Shown here: one piece after another, positions 1 through 7,602 of the stretch
How the letters are laid out: every line of letters begins with the position of its first letter
Numbering within the stretch: the first letter of the stretch is position 1
DNA from: Rhizorhapis suberifaciens
GTDB taxonomy: Bacteria; Pseudomonadota; Alphaproteobacteria; Sphingomonadales; Sphingomonadaceae
DNA length: 64,000 nucleotides
NCBI RefSeq assembly: GCF_014200045.1
Contig: NZ_JACHOV010000012.1
Location: forward strand, 1-64,000
Reading direction: 5' to 3'
Program-made: the position numbers and the translations under genes
Notes under the pieces: model-generated
What the model saw: the letters and a program-made list of their open reading frames with translations, nothing else
Told to the model about the DNA's origin: nothing
Database searches by the model: none

Positions 1-317
1 TTCAAGCCAATATGGCGGCGCATCAGTGCCTTGACCCACCCCGCCCTATCCGTCCCGCGCGCGGCCGCGCGCGCATCCAGCACGGCAAGCTCGGCATCGG
101 TGACGCGGAAGGAAATGCGATTGGTCGCCGGCACCGCTCGGGCCTGCACCTTCGGCACGTCGCCGGCCTGCCGCATCGCCTGATCCAACAAGGATCGAAG
201 GAGCGCGCTGCGCCCTCCCCTGCCCTCGGCGAGCGCGTCGAAGGCCTCAAGCGTGGCCCGATCGACGCGGACCGTCATGCTGGCTTTGCCTTCGGCGGAG
301 GGTGTCGTGGTTCCCAT
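1..317 (-). CDS. Ribbon-helix-helix / MobC-like protein (partial, runs off left edge)
   Basis: Read on the minus strand from ATG at 317, the open frame continues past position 1, so the C-terminus is missing. Residues 14-35 (MTVRVDRATLEAFDAL and onward) look like a ribbon-helix-helix strand and helix. A second motif, NRISFRVTDAELAVLDARA, resembles the relaxosome accessory protein MobC/TraJ type. This frame is shadowed by a different-frame ORF, but its composition is much more protein-like. It probably binds DNA for plasmid mobilisation or regulation. A relaxase further left would fit but cannot be seen here. The family assignment is an inference from short motifs. Confidence 0.6.
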   Translation of the reverse strand, partial: MGTTTPSAEGKASMTVRVDRATLEAFDALAEGRGGRSALLRSLLDQAMRQAGDVPKVQARAVPATNRISFRVTDAELAVLDARAAARGTDRAGWVKALMRRHIGL

Positions 318-407
318 TATCATCCCTGCAAGCTAAGCTACTGTAATACAATGGCAACCACAATCCCTATCCTGCCCTAAACAACCTCCACAAAATATCA
401 TTCGAAT

Positions 408-425
408 CTGTGGCTCGGGCCACAG
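408..425. other. 7-bp inverted repeat in parB1-RHH gap
   Basis: CTGTGGC and GCCACAG flank a 4-base loop. The site lies between the parB1 stop and the start of the ribbon-helix-helix gene. It could be a weak terminator for parB1 or an operator for the downstream gene. No clear T-run follows it. Confidence 0.35.
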
Positions 426-478
426 CCTCCTATCATTCCATGATGATTAGAAAACGCGGAAAAGAATGCGGTGCTCGG

Positions 479-1357
479 TTAACTGTCAAATTGGACCGTA
501 CGCACCTGGGACTCGCCCTCGAATTGCACCACTGCCTCTAGCAAGCGTGCCATCCGTCCGTCGATATCAATGAACCGTTCACCGCAGACTTTATTATCAG
601 CCGGGATTACTGACTCCGACGGTTGATGGTGCGTGGGCGACGGAGCGACGGGCTCATCAGCGGGCGGCGATGGACGGGCACGTCCATTCTCCACTCTCTC
701 ATCCGACCGCAGTGTCACAGTGCGGGACAAGGCCTCGCAGGCAGCTACCGTCAATGAACCAAGAGGCGCATCGTCGAGAAAGACGCGCACGCCCGCCGCA
801 TCATGCTGGGCCGCCTTCATCAAAGCGACCGCACCACGAACAGGCAGGTCATCCAGTCTGGCAGCGATGAAGTCCGGTGCGGATGCCAAGCCATGCAACC
901 GGGATAGTCGCGCACGATCTCGGCCCGTGGCGCGGGCGAGATCCGCTATGCTCGTCCCGGCGGCGACCTGCCCTGCAATAAACGCTATCATATCTCGAAC
1001 AGAAAGCTCTTCGCGTTGATCGTTTTCAATGAACTGGTCGATACGCACCTGGACGGGATCGGATACCTCGCGGACGATAGCGCTGACTTTGCGCCCAAGC
1101 TTGTGGCAGGCTCGCCACCGGCGCTCTCCAAACTGGATCATGTAGCGGCCGTCATCACCGGCGGGTGCCACCATGATCGGTTGCAACTGCCCCCGCGCGC
1201 TGATCGTCTCGGCCAATGCGTCGATTTCGCTTGGGTTGATCGCGCGGCGTACGTTCTCTGGATCAGGATATACGTTCGCCGGGTCGAGGGTCAGCACCCT
1301 CCCCTGTTGGGCAACCTCATCCTTCGCCGCGAAGATATCGAAATCGCCAAAGTCCAT
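479..1357 (-). CDS. parB: ParB-like partition protein, first module
   Basis: This 292-residue protein has the ParB/Spo0J N-terminal nuclease/CTPase-like domain at about residues 18-110, including the GERRWRA motif that forms the CTP-binding box. A helix-turn-helix region follows at about residues 120-165 (TSIADLARATGRDRARLSRL). The C-terminal third is proline-rich and poorly conserved, then ends in a short helix that may dimerise. Its start overlaps the parA1 stop by one base (TGATG), so the two genes are translationally coupled. It would load onto a parS site and stimulate ParA1 for plasmid segregation. It differs in sequence from the ParB at 7,603, so the plasmid carries two partition modules. 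Confidence 0.88.
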   Translation of the reverse strand: MDFGDFDIFAAKDEVAQQGRVLTLDPANVYPDPENVRRAINPSEIDALAETISARGQLQPIMVAPAGDDGRYMIQFGERRWRACHKLGRKVSAIVREVSDPVQVRIDQFIENDQREELSVRDMIAFIAGQVAAGTSIADLARATGRDRARLSRLHGLASAPDFIAARLDDLPVRGAVALMKAAQHDAAGVRVFLDDAPLGSLTVAACEALSRTVTLRSDERVENGRARPSPPADEPVAPSPTHHQPSESVIPADNKVCGERFIDIDGRMARLLEAVVQFEGESQVRTVQFDS

Positions 1358-2091
1358 CAGGCCGCGATCCTCTCCATCGCTTCTTTCAGAAATGCACGCA
1401 TAGGGGGAAGTGACGACCGCACGTCCTTATCAAACCTCCACACCGGAACCCCCGCCTGAACAGCTTGGCTGTAATGCGAACGGTCGGGGAGATGGGTCGA
1501 AAAAAGGTTGCGGCCAATCTTGGCCTTCAAGTCCGCAAGCATCGCGATTTGGTTCCGATCATTCGCCTTCACCCGGTTTGCGATCAGGCCTGCGATCCGG
1601 ATTGGGGTACGCCGCCCCCGCTGGTTGACCGTCTGGATCGAGTTGGAGAGTTGCTTGGTCGAGTCAGGTCCGAAAGGCCCTAACTCGACTGGCACGATCA
1701 GGTCGTCACATACCATCAGCGCCCCGAAGTTAATCCAGCTCCAGGCAGGAGGCGTGTCGATCACGCAATAGTCATAAGCATCAGTCAGCGCCGGAAAGTT
1801 CGCTCGGAAGCTACTCAGCGCCTTTCCGAAATCCGCATCATACTCGCCCGTCAGATCATTGGAGTAGATTCCGCGATGACGCCCCACCGGCGCGGCAAAG
1901 CCGACGTCAAAGAGTTGTTTGCACGATCCTAAGGGCTCGAAATCGCGCAATGCAGCGGAAGCGTTGCGTTGCCGGTCGAGATCCAGCACGAGAACTCGAT
2001 GCCCGGCGTCAGCGAGGTGCCACGCAAGATGGCAGGCGATCGTGGTCTTCCCCGCCCCGCCCTTCTCGATGTTCACCGCGATCGTTTTCAC
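1357..2091 (-). CDS. parA: ParA-family partition ATPase, first module
   Basis: A 244-residue P-loop ATPase of the ParA/MinD/Soj group. The deviant Walker A motif KGGAGKTT is at residues 10-17, Walker A' (VLVLDLDRQRNAS) at about residues 33-45, and Walker B-like VIDTPPA near residue 110. The small size and absence of an N-terminal DNA-binding extension fit type Ib/Soj-like ParA. It forms an operon with the ParB gene that overlaps its stop by one base. Its role would be ATP-dependent positioning of plasmid copies on the nucleoid. The start ATG at 2,091 gives the full Walker A-containing N-terminus. Confidence 0.92.
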   Translation of the reverse strand: MKTIAVNIEKGGAGKTTIACHLAWHLADAGHRVLVLDLDRQRNASAALRDFEPLGSCKQLFDVGFAAPVGRHRGIYSNDLTGEYDADFGKALSSFRANFPALTDAYDYCVIDTPPAWSWINFGALMVCDDLIVPVELGPFGPDSTKQLSNSIQTVNQRGRRTPIRIAGLIANRVKANDRNQIAMLADLKAKIGRNLFSTHLPDRSHYSQAVQAGVPVWRFDKDVRSSLPPMRAFLKEAMERIAA

Positions 2092-2239
2092 CGCCGTTCA
2101 TCCCACCACGCACGTCGAGCGAACCACCACGTCTCATCATCCTCATTGCGGATGCCTGGCTCTGCTCCCCTGTCTCGCGCGCTAAGGATCATCAGCACGA
2201 TAAGTACAAGGAAGATAAGACCGGCTTGAGCGATCCCAC

Positions 2240-2473
2240 TCACCTAGCGCCTCCCGACTTGCTCCAATTCTGGACGACTACGCAGTTGCGCTGCGCGAAC
2301 CGGTCCAAATGCAGAAAAGCCAAACTGCGCCTACCCTTCAATGGCTTATCGCTCTCAATCGGCTTAACCGACCACCTTCCACGCTGGAATGTGAAGCGGA
2401 TCGGATCAGGAGTCCCCTGGCCACCGCGACCACCTTCCACCCGACCGAGGACGGGCTTCTGGGAGCCGCGCAA
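2240..2473 (-). CDS. Small hypothetical protein downstream of ssb
   Basis: A possible 77-residue basic protein with a TTG start 18 bases after the ssb stop, in the same direction. I recognise no domain. The middle is rich in Arg, Lys and Gly, and the C-terminal half (LAFLHLDRFAQRN) could form a helix. Position behind ssb is the main support. It may be a chance ORF. Confidence 0.28.
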   Translation of the reverse strand: MRGSQKPVLGRVEGGRGGQGTPDPIRFTFQRGRWSVKPIESDKPLKGRRSLAFLHLDRFAQRNCVVVQNWSKSGGAR

Positions 2474-2491
2474 GGCGGACCCCAGAATTTC

Positions 2492-2821
2492 TCACCGGTG
2501 GGCCAGATCTGCGTCATTGGCCTTGGCAAGGACGGCGAAGCCGTCAGCAATAAGTTCGACGGTGTATCGCTTGCCCTCTGGGGCATCATACGAGTTCTGG
2601 CGGACCCGCCCGGCGATATGGACCATGTCACCCTTCTCGGCCTTTGCAGCGCGTTCGATCAACCGCCCAAACAGCGTCACTTCATTCCAATGTGTGTCGG
2701 TGATCCATTCGCCGTTGTCCTGCCGATTGTAATTTGCGGCGACGGAAACCTTGGTGACCTTGTCGAGCTCGGCAATTTTTCCGATGCGACCGATGATGCG
2801 AAATTCAGCAATGTTCTGCAT
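2492..2821 (-). CDS. ssb: Single-stranded DNA-binding protein (short, plasmid type)
   Basis: A 109-residue OB-fold protein. The order of strands matches SSB: AEFRIIGRIGKI at the start, VSVAANY, then WNEVTLFGRLIERA and KGDMVHIAGRVRQ. It lacks the long disordered tail and acidic DDDIPF tip of chromosomal SSB, so it probably does not recruit SSB-tip partners in the usual way. It would coat single-stranded plasmid DNA during replication or on entry by conjugation. The leader upstream contains a strong inverted repeat (2,883-2,955), suggesting regulated expression. Confidence 0.9.
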   Translation of the reverse strand: MQNIAEFRIIGRIGKIAELDKVTKVSVAANYNRQDNGEWITDTHWNEVTLFGRLIERAAKAEKGDMVHIAGRVRQNSYDAPEGKRYTVELIADGFAVLAKANDADLAHR

Positions 2822-2882
2822 TTGGCTAACTCCACTCGATCAGGCTAATTCCTGATGGGGACGAGCAGGAAGCGGGACAGAC

Positions 2883-2955
2883 GCGATCAAGAGAAAAAAC
2901 GGAGGGTCCACCTGTGGAAGCCGTAGCCCACAAGGGCGGTTATTCTCTTGATCGC
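2883..2955 (-). promoter_or_regulatory. ssb: Inverted-repeat leader upstream of ssb
   Basis: A perfect 13-bp inverted repeat (GCGATCAAGAGAA at 2,883-2,895 and its complement at 2,943-2,955) encloses 47 bases that can form smaller hairpins, including GCCC-ACAA-GGGC. It sits about 60-130 bases before the ssb start. It could be a structured RNA leader, a repressor site, or a folded single-strand promoter. A loose likeness to the repeats at 45.9, 47.7 and 49.6 kb is noted but weak. Confidence 0.6.
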
Positions 2956-3119
2956 ATAGGCGGCGCCGCGACCACATCCCCATTTAAAACAGGAATTTTT
3001 TGGTCGAGCAACCAAGGTTAGTCCGGCTTAACTTGTTGAAACATCATCTCGTCTTTTCGCATCTTCTATGCCGTCTGCGAGATTGCGCCACAGGCAGCCG
3101 TTGGCTGCCACCGCCTATG
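2956..3119. other. Intergenic gap between ssb leader and AAA ATPase
   Basis: About 160 bases with no supported gene. It lies downstream of the minus-strand ATPase stop and upstream of the ssb leader. I see no clear terminator hairpin in it. Confidence 0.5.
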
Positions 3120-4310
3120 TCAGACTGCCGCGCCCTCCCCCGCAGGCATGATCCGGCGCATAAACGCATCGAATAGCGGCACGGTGAATGCGGTTTGCCC
3201 ATAGCCAGGCGTGTAGATCATACCCTTGGCCACCAATGACGCGCGCACAGGGCCGAACGAGGAGGGTTTGCGTCCCAGATGATCGGCAACGGCTGTTGAA
3301 CTATAAGGCCCCTCCCCCAAATCTGCCATGGCTCGCAGGTAACGCTTCTCTGATGGAGTGAGACGATCAAACCGGACCCGGAAGAAGCTTTCATCAAGAG
3401 CTGCGATGGCGGTGGGGTATGCAAGGTCGACGTCGTGGGCAGTGATCGGGCAGGTATCGGCCGCCTCCCAGCACTGCTTGCCCCATTCCTGGAGAAAATA
3501 GGGATAGCCCTGCGTCACTGACAATATTTTTGCTACCGCATCTGGCTCAATGCTGCACTCTTCAAACTCTATCGGATGTACGATCGCGGCTGTTGCGGCG
3601 TCATCATCGAGCGGGCCGATGCTGTTAAAAAGAAAGAGCCGCTCGGCGTAGGATTTGGCCTTCCCCATCTGTCCCGCCAGTTGCGGTAGGCCGGCAGCTA
3701 CCAACGTGATTGGGCGTTGGTTCTGTCGGGCGCGATGCAGCGCGGTAATGAGAGCAGCGAGTTCGCGCTCCTGTACATATTGCAGTTCGTCGATGAACAG
3801 AACGACCGCGGTGTTGCGCTCTGCGGCGGCAGCTCCGACTAAATCGATGAGATCGATAAGGTCGGATTCGAGATCGCCATTATCCGCAACGCCTATCTCG
3901 CCCAGATCAAGTGAGGCCTGAAGTTCGCCGTAGCTGAGTTTGAAGGCCTTCACGAAACGAGCGAGAGCACCCAACCCTCGTTTTGCGACGGTCATCGCCG
4001 CCTGTCCGCGATCGAGTTTGAGCAGGGCAGTGCGAAGGGCTGGCACGAGCATGGCCGGTAGGGATTGTCCTTCGGGCGCCTCGATCGGCACGCATTGGAT
4101 GCCCTCGCCTTCCGCTGCCCGGCGCATCTCGTTCAACAAGACCGTTTTGCCGACACCTCGCAACCCCATCAGGATACTGCTTTGGGCGTGGCGTCCATTG
4201 CGGATGCGATCGAGCGCAACAGAAACAGCTTCCAGGACGGTTTCTCGGCCCGCAAGTTCCGGGGGACGGCTGCCTGCACCTGGCGCGAAGGGATTACGAC
4301 GGGGATCCAT
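3120..4310 (-). CDS. Orc1/Cdc6-like AAA (STAND-type) ATPase
   Basis: A 396-residue ATP-binding protein. Walker A is GLRGVGKT at about residues 49-56 and Walker B is VVLFIDELQ near residue 170. A sensor-1-like ITLVAAGLPQL follows. The C-terminal ~80 residues look like a winged helix (YSSTAVADHLGRKPSSFGPVRASL). This arrangement fits the AAA_16/Orc-like group seen on plasmids and mobile elements. It is transcribed away from the iteron origin, with about 370 bases between its start and the first iteron. It could help replication or act as a regulator. The exact role is unknown. Confidence 0.75.
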   Translation of the reverse strand: MDPRRNPFAPGAGSRPPELAGRETVLEAVSVALDRIRNGRHAQSSILMGLRGVGKTVLLNEMRRAAEGEGIQCVPIEAPEGQSLPAMLVPALRTALLKLDRGQAAMTVAKRGLGALARFVKAFKLSYGELQASLDLGEIGVADNGDLESDLIDLIDLVGAAAAERNTAVVLFIDELQYVQERELAALITALHRARQNQRPITLVAAGLPQLAGQMGKAKSYAERLFLFNSIGPLDDDAATAAIVHPIEFEECSIEPDAVAKILSVTQGYPYFLQEWGKQCWEAADTCPITAHDVDLAYPTAIAALDESFFRVRFDRLTPSEKRYLRAMADLGEGPYSSTAVADHLGRKPSSFGPVRASLVAKGMIYTPGYGQTAFTVPLFDAFMRRIMPAGEGAAV

Positions 4311-4676
4311 ATATAGGAGATTTATGGCATTCTATGCGATCTGTATAGAACTATCTAATTTCCGTAGACGCTACGGCTCGATCTATCGGACTTCTCTCTT
4401 TCCGCATCCTAGGGTTGTCGAGGCGGCTTTGAACGAAGCGTTCCTTGTGAGTGCCGTGCCCAGCGTACTCGTCAGCCTATGCCCCTTTCCTCGTTCAGCG
4501 CTGGTCGGGTTCAACTGTCCGGCGATGCTCACATCGGCGATCGCGAATCGGGCGATGATGTCCAAAGAATCATTTTATAAAAACGCCGCTGCATCGCAGC
4601 GGAAGGATTCGTGATTCAAAAGATTCTGATTCAGGCCCACAAAAACGGTGTGTTTACAATGCGATAGATGGTTTTA
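4311..4676. other. Intergenic region between AAA ATPase and iterons
   Basis: No gene is supported here. It contains an AT-rich patch around 4,560-4,580 and 4,640-4,660 that could be part of an origin unwinding region. A short dyad, TTCTAT/ATAGAA at 4,330-4,350, lies just upstream of the ATPase start and may be an operator. I did not find a convincing DnaA box. Confidence 0.45.
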
Positions 4677-4941
4677 CCTGACCTGCTGGGGGAGTTTGGC
4701 TGACCGATCGGGGGCTGTAACCTGCCCTCCTGGGGGATCATTCCTGACCCGCTGGGGCAATCCTGACCTCCTGGGGACCGCGCCGTTTCAACTCCTCGCT
4801 AAGTCGATTTGATGTCGAATTAGGAGCAAAAATGCGCCTGGAAAGCAAGTTGATCGACCGCTCCCTACGGAAAACGCGACTCGGCGAAACTCCTGGCGTT
4901 TCGGTGTCGATCACCGTGATTCTATCCTGACCGCTTGGGGG
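4677..4941 (+). repeat. Iteron array of the replication origin
   Basis: Six 16-bp direct repeats of the form CCTGACCnnCTGGGGG lie at 4,677-4,692, 4,699-4,714, 4,721-4,736, 4,743-4,758, 4,762-4,777 and 4,926-4,941. The first four are spaced exactly 22 bp apart, two helical turns, and the fifth 19 bp further. The spacing and position upstream of the initiator gene mark them as RepA-binding iterons. Two more copies in inverse orientation occur inside parB2. Confidence 0.9.
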
Positions 4942-4960
4942 TGGTGAGAAAGGATCCTAT

Positions 4961-4994
4961 CCTGACCTGACTTGACGGATGAGGTCAGGTCAGG
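4961..4994. promoter_or_regulatory. Dyad operator upstream of repA
   Basis: CCTGACCTGAC at 4,961-4,971 and its exact complement at 4,984-4,994 are separated by 12 bases. The arms repeat the CCTGACC half of the iteron. Rep_3-family initiators commonly repress their own gene by binding, as dimers, an inverted half-iteron of this kind, so autoregulation of repA is the likely role. Confidence 0.8.
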
Positions 4995-5036
4995 CAGCAA
5001 ACATGCTCCGAAGACTCATTTCGATTGTATTATGGC

Positions 5037-6191
5037 ATGGAAACGGATGCTGGCCAAATAACAGACGCAGTTGAAGATGCGACGGAGGAAGCAACGCCCG
5101 GTCGTGCAATGCGCGTTGCGGCTGCTTTGCGAGCCAAAGGCGGCGATGAGTTCGCAAAGCCGGGCAACATCATTGAAGTTAAGTTCGTCAAGGGCGAGTC
5201 TCTGAGCCTGACGGCATCCCGTCTGCTGGCGCTCATGATTTTAACCGCCGGAGGTGATGCTTGGGAAGACAAGCCGCACCGAATGCGCAAAGCCGACATT
5301 CGCCGTGGCCACAAAGGCAATGAGCGCATCACCGACATGCTTCAGGAACTGCATCGGACGCTGTTCGCCGTCGATGATCGATCATGGCGCGGGAAGAAGG
5401 CCACGTTGCTGTTCTCGCTGATCTCCCGCTCTCGGGAGGAGACGGAGGAGGATGGCGGCGAGGCGGGCTGGATAGAGTGGGAATTTACGCCCGACGCGCG
5501 CAAGATGATCCAGGCCTCGGAGACTTATGCCGTGCTGAACCGGCAAGCGGTCCTGGGATTCCGCTCAAACTATGCGTTGAAGCTCTACGAGCTTGGCGCA
5601 CTGCGGCTGCATCGCCGACAAGCGACTTGGAAAGGGGACATGGCAGCGCTGCGTGCAGCCCTCGGCATTCCACCGGAAGTTTACACTGATTTCGCGCAGT
5701 TGCGGCGCAAGGTCCTTGAGAAAGCGAAGGCCGAGATCGACCAGCTCGCGCATTTTCGTGTTGAGTGGCGGGAAATACGGCAGGGCCGAACCGTCGCGGA
5801 GATCGAGTTTAGGTTCGAGCCGAAGGGCGCGCCGGAGGTCATCGAGACTGTAGACGAGCTCGATCGGCATTCGAGTGGGCGAAAGCAACGGCGCGACAGC
5901 ACGGTCGAGACCGTGGCGGTAGGGCAGGGGGTCGTTGCCGCGCCGCTAAAGGCTATCACCAAGCGTAAGGCGGACGAGCAGATGTTTCCCACGGGGTCGA
6001 TCCGATTTGGGCATGACGACCTGCTCGCGATCGGTCGCCAGCATGGGGGTGGCTGGGATATCGATCTGATCGCTTCTGGGTTTCGCGACCATATGGGCGA
6101 GAGATTGGAAAAGGTGCGGGGCGCAAAATTGATCTCTGCTTGGACCGGATTTTGTGAGGGTTGGGTGACCCGAAGGGGCAGGGCGAGCTAA
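5037..6191 (+). CDS. repA: Plasmid replication initiator, Rep_3 (RepA/RepB) family
   Basis: About 384 residues from ATG 5,037; a TTG at 5,025 would add four residues. The protein has two winged-helix regions at about residues 45-260, with Rep_3-like segments SLTASRLLALMIL, LFSLISR, WEFTPDARKMI and YALKLYELGALR. A C-terminal extension ends in a small helical domain. It would bind the iterons upstream to open the origin and would repress itself at the dyad at 4,961. It is followed immediately by a 20-bp palindrome and then parA2-parB2. No strong Shine-Dalgarno sequence is visible at either start. Confidence 0.88.
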   Translation: METDAGQITDAVEDATEEATPGRAMRVAAALRAKGGDEFAKPGNIIEVKFVKGESLSLTASRLLALMILTAGGDAWEDKPHRMRKADIRRGHKGNERITDMLQELHRTLFAVDDRSWRGKKATLLFSLISRSREETEEDGGEAGWIEWEFTPDARKMIQASETYAVLNRQAVLGFRSNYALKLYELGALRLHRRQATWKGDMAALRAALGIPPEVYTDFAQLRRKVLEKAKAEIDQLAHFRVEWREIRQGRTVAEIEFRFEPKGAPEVIETVDELDRHSSGRKQRRDSTVETVAVGQGVVAAPLKAITKRKADEQMFPTGSIRFGHDDLLAIGRQHGGGWDIDLIASGFRDHMGERLEKVRGAKLISAWTGFCEGWVTRRGRAS

Positions 6192-6211
6192 AAATTGCAC
6201 GCGTGCAATTT
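6192..6211. promoter_or_regulatory. Perfect 20-bp palindrome, candidate parS site 1
   Basis: AAATTGCACGCGTGCAATTT is a perfect palindrome starting directly after the repA stop codon. The same sequence recurs at 7,564-7,583 between parA2 and parB2. The repetition around a parA-parB pair makes it the best candidate for the ParB2 centromere site. Confidence 0.75.
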
Positions 6212-6275
6212 CTTGACCCCCCATCGAGTCAGGATAGCTCCGTGAACGGCTCCGAACTCTCCGGAACGACACCCT

Positions 6276-6347
6276 GCCTTTCGAAATATCCGAAAATATT
6301 GACCAAAAAGCGCAAATGCGTATACCGTGCTCCAGATTTCGAAAGGC
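6276..6347 (+). promoter_or_regulatory. parA2 promoter flanked by 12-bp operator arms
   Basis: A good sigma-70-like promoter has TTGACC at 6,299-6,304 and TATACC at 6,321-6,326 with a 16-base spacer. It is enclosed by a perfect inverted repeat: GCCTTTCGAAAT at 6,276-6,287 and its complement at 6,336-6,347. Repression by ParA2 or another repressor bound to both arms is likely. Confidence 0.7.
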
Positions 6348-6353
6348 GGGCAT

Positions 6354-7556
6354 GTGTCGAACGAACTAGCAATAGAGGGCGCCGAGCGATTGGTGTCGGT
6401 GGCGACCCTCGCGAACCGGACGGCGTCGGTTCTCGAAAAGCTCCGTGATTCCGCCAGAAGCGCTCGTGCTGACGATCGCCGCGAGCCGACCTTTACGATT
6501 ACAAAGGCGGCTGAGCTCGTTGGACGAACCGCAGCGGCGATTCGCGATGCCGAGAAGGACGGACGGCTTCCGGAGCCGGCGCGGACTGATAATAATCGCC
6601 GCGAAAGATACACGCTTGCACAGCTTAACGACATGCGCGGTGTCTTTGGAACGAGGCCCTATCGTAGCCCGGAAGATCCCTGCTGCGTTGTAGCCGTCCA
6701 AAACTTCAAGGGGGGCGTTGGCAAATCGACCGTGGCCGTTCACCTTGCTCAATATCTCGCCATTCGCGGCTACCGCGTGGCACTGGTTGATTGCGATAGC
6801 CAGGCCTCGGCGACGACGCTTTTCGGCTACGTGCCTGACCTCGATCTGGATGAGGATGATACGCTCTATCCGTTCCTGAGGGAGGGTGAACGATCCTCGC
6901 TCGACTATGCTTTGCGGAAGACCCATTTTGACGGCCTCGAGTTGATCCCGGCGAACCTTCGACTGTTCCAGTCGGAATATGAGCTGGCGGCGCGAATGGC
7001 GCGGGAAAGCGGAGCGTTGCTGGACCGCTTGCGCGAAGGGATCAACAGCATCGCAGATCGCTTTGACGTCATCGTGATGGATCCGCCCCCGGCACTCGGC
7101 GCGATCTCGCTTTCAGTGCTGAGAGCCGCGAACGCGCTCGTTGTACCCGTGCCGCCGACGGTGATGGATTTCTCGTCCACGGCCGCATTTCTGTCGATGC
7201 TTGATGAGACGATCGAGCAGCTAGCGGAGCGGGACCTCGCGCCGGAATTGCAGTTCCTCCGGTTTGTCGCTTCGAAGGTCGACGAGAACAAGTCGATGCA
7301 GAAAGAACTGCTGAACCTGATGCGGACGCTGTTCGGTCATGCGATGCTTCGGACACCGCTGAAAGACTCCGCCGAAATCGACAATGCGACCGCGAGGTTG
7401 ATGACGGTGTATGAGCTGGACGGTCCTGCCACGAGCTCGTCGGTGCGCAATCGCTGCCTCGCTTATCTGGACGGCGTGAACGCTGAAATTGAAGTGGATA
7501 TCCGGTCCATGTGGCCAAGCCATCAGAAGCGTTTGCGCCAGGAGGCACTGGCATGA
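6354..7556 (+). CDS. parA: ParA-family partition ATPase, second module
   Basis: About 400 residues. The N-terminal ~110 residues include a MerR-like winged helix-turn-helix (FTITKAAELVGRTAAAIRDAE), so this is a type Ia ParA/RepA of the RepABC and P1 type. Walker A is KGGVGKST near residue 122, followed by VALVDCDSQASAT and the Walker B region VIVMDPPPAL. The GTG at 6,354 is preferred over the GTG at 6,327, because the latter directly abuts the promoter -10 box. The N-terminal domain fits an autorepressor acting at the flanking dyad. It forms an operon with parB2, separated by a parS-like palindrome. Confidence 0.9.
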   Translation: MSNELAIEGAERLVSVATLANRTASVLEKLRDSARSARADDRREPTFTITKAAELVGRTAAAIRDAEKDGRLPEPARTDNNRRERYTLAQLNDMRGVFGTRPYRSPEDPCCVVAVQNFKGGVGKSTVAVHLAQYLAIRGYRVALVDCDSQASATTLFGYVPDLDLDEDDTLYPFLREGERSSLDYALRKTHFDGLELIPANLRLFQSEYELAARMARESGALLDRLREGINSIADRFDVIVMDPPPALGAISLSVLRAANALVVPVPPTVMDFSSTAAFLSMLDETIEQLAERDLAPELQFLRFVASKVDENKSMQKELLNLMRTLFGHAMLRTPLKDSAEIDNATARLMTVYELDGPATSSSVRNRCLAYLDGVNAEIEVDIRSMWPSHQKRLRQEALA

Positions 7557-7562
7557 AAATGC

Positions 7563-7584
7563 GAAATTGCACGCGTGCAATTTC
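7563..7584. promoter_or_regulatory. Perfect 22-bp palindrome, candidate parS site 2
   Basis: The 20-bp palindrome found after repA recurs here, extended by one matching base pair at each side. It lies between the parA2 stop and parB2 start. A second copy in this place strongly suggests a ParB-binding centromere inside the par operon. Confidence 0.78.
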
Positions 7585-7602
7585 GACGGGTAGGAGGCTC
7601 GC

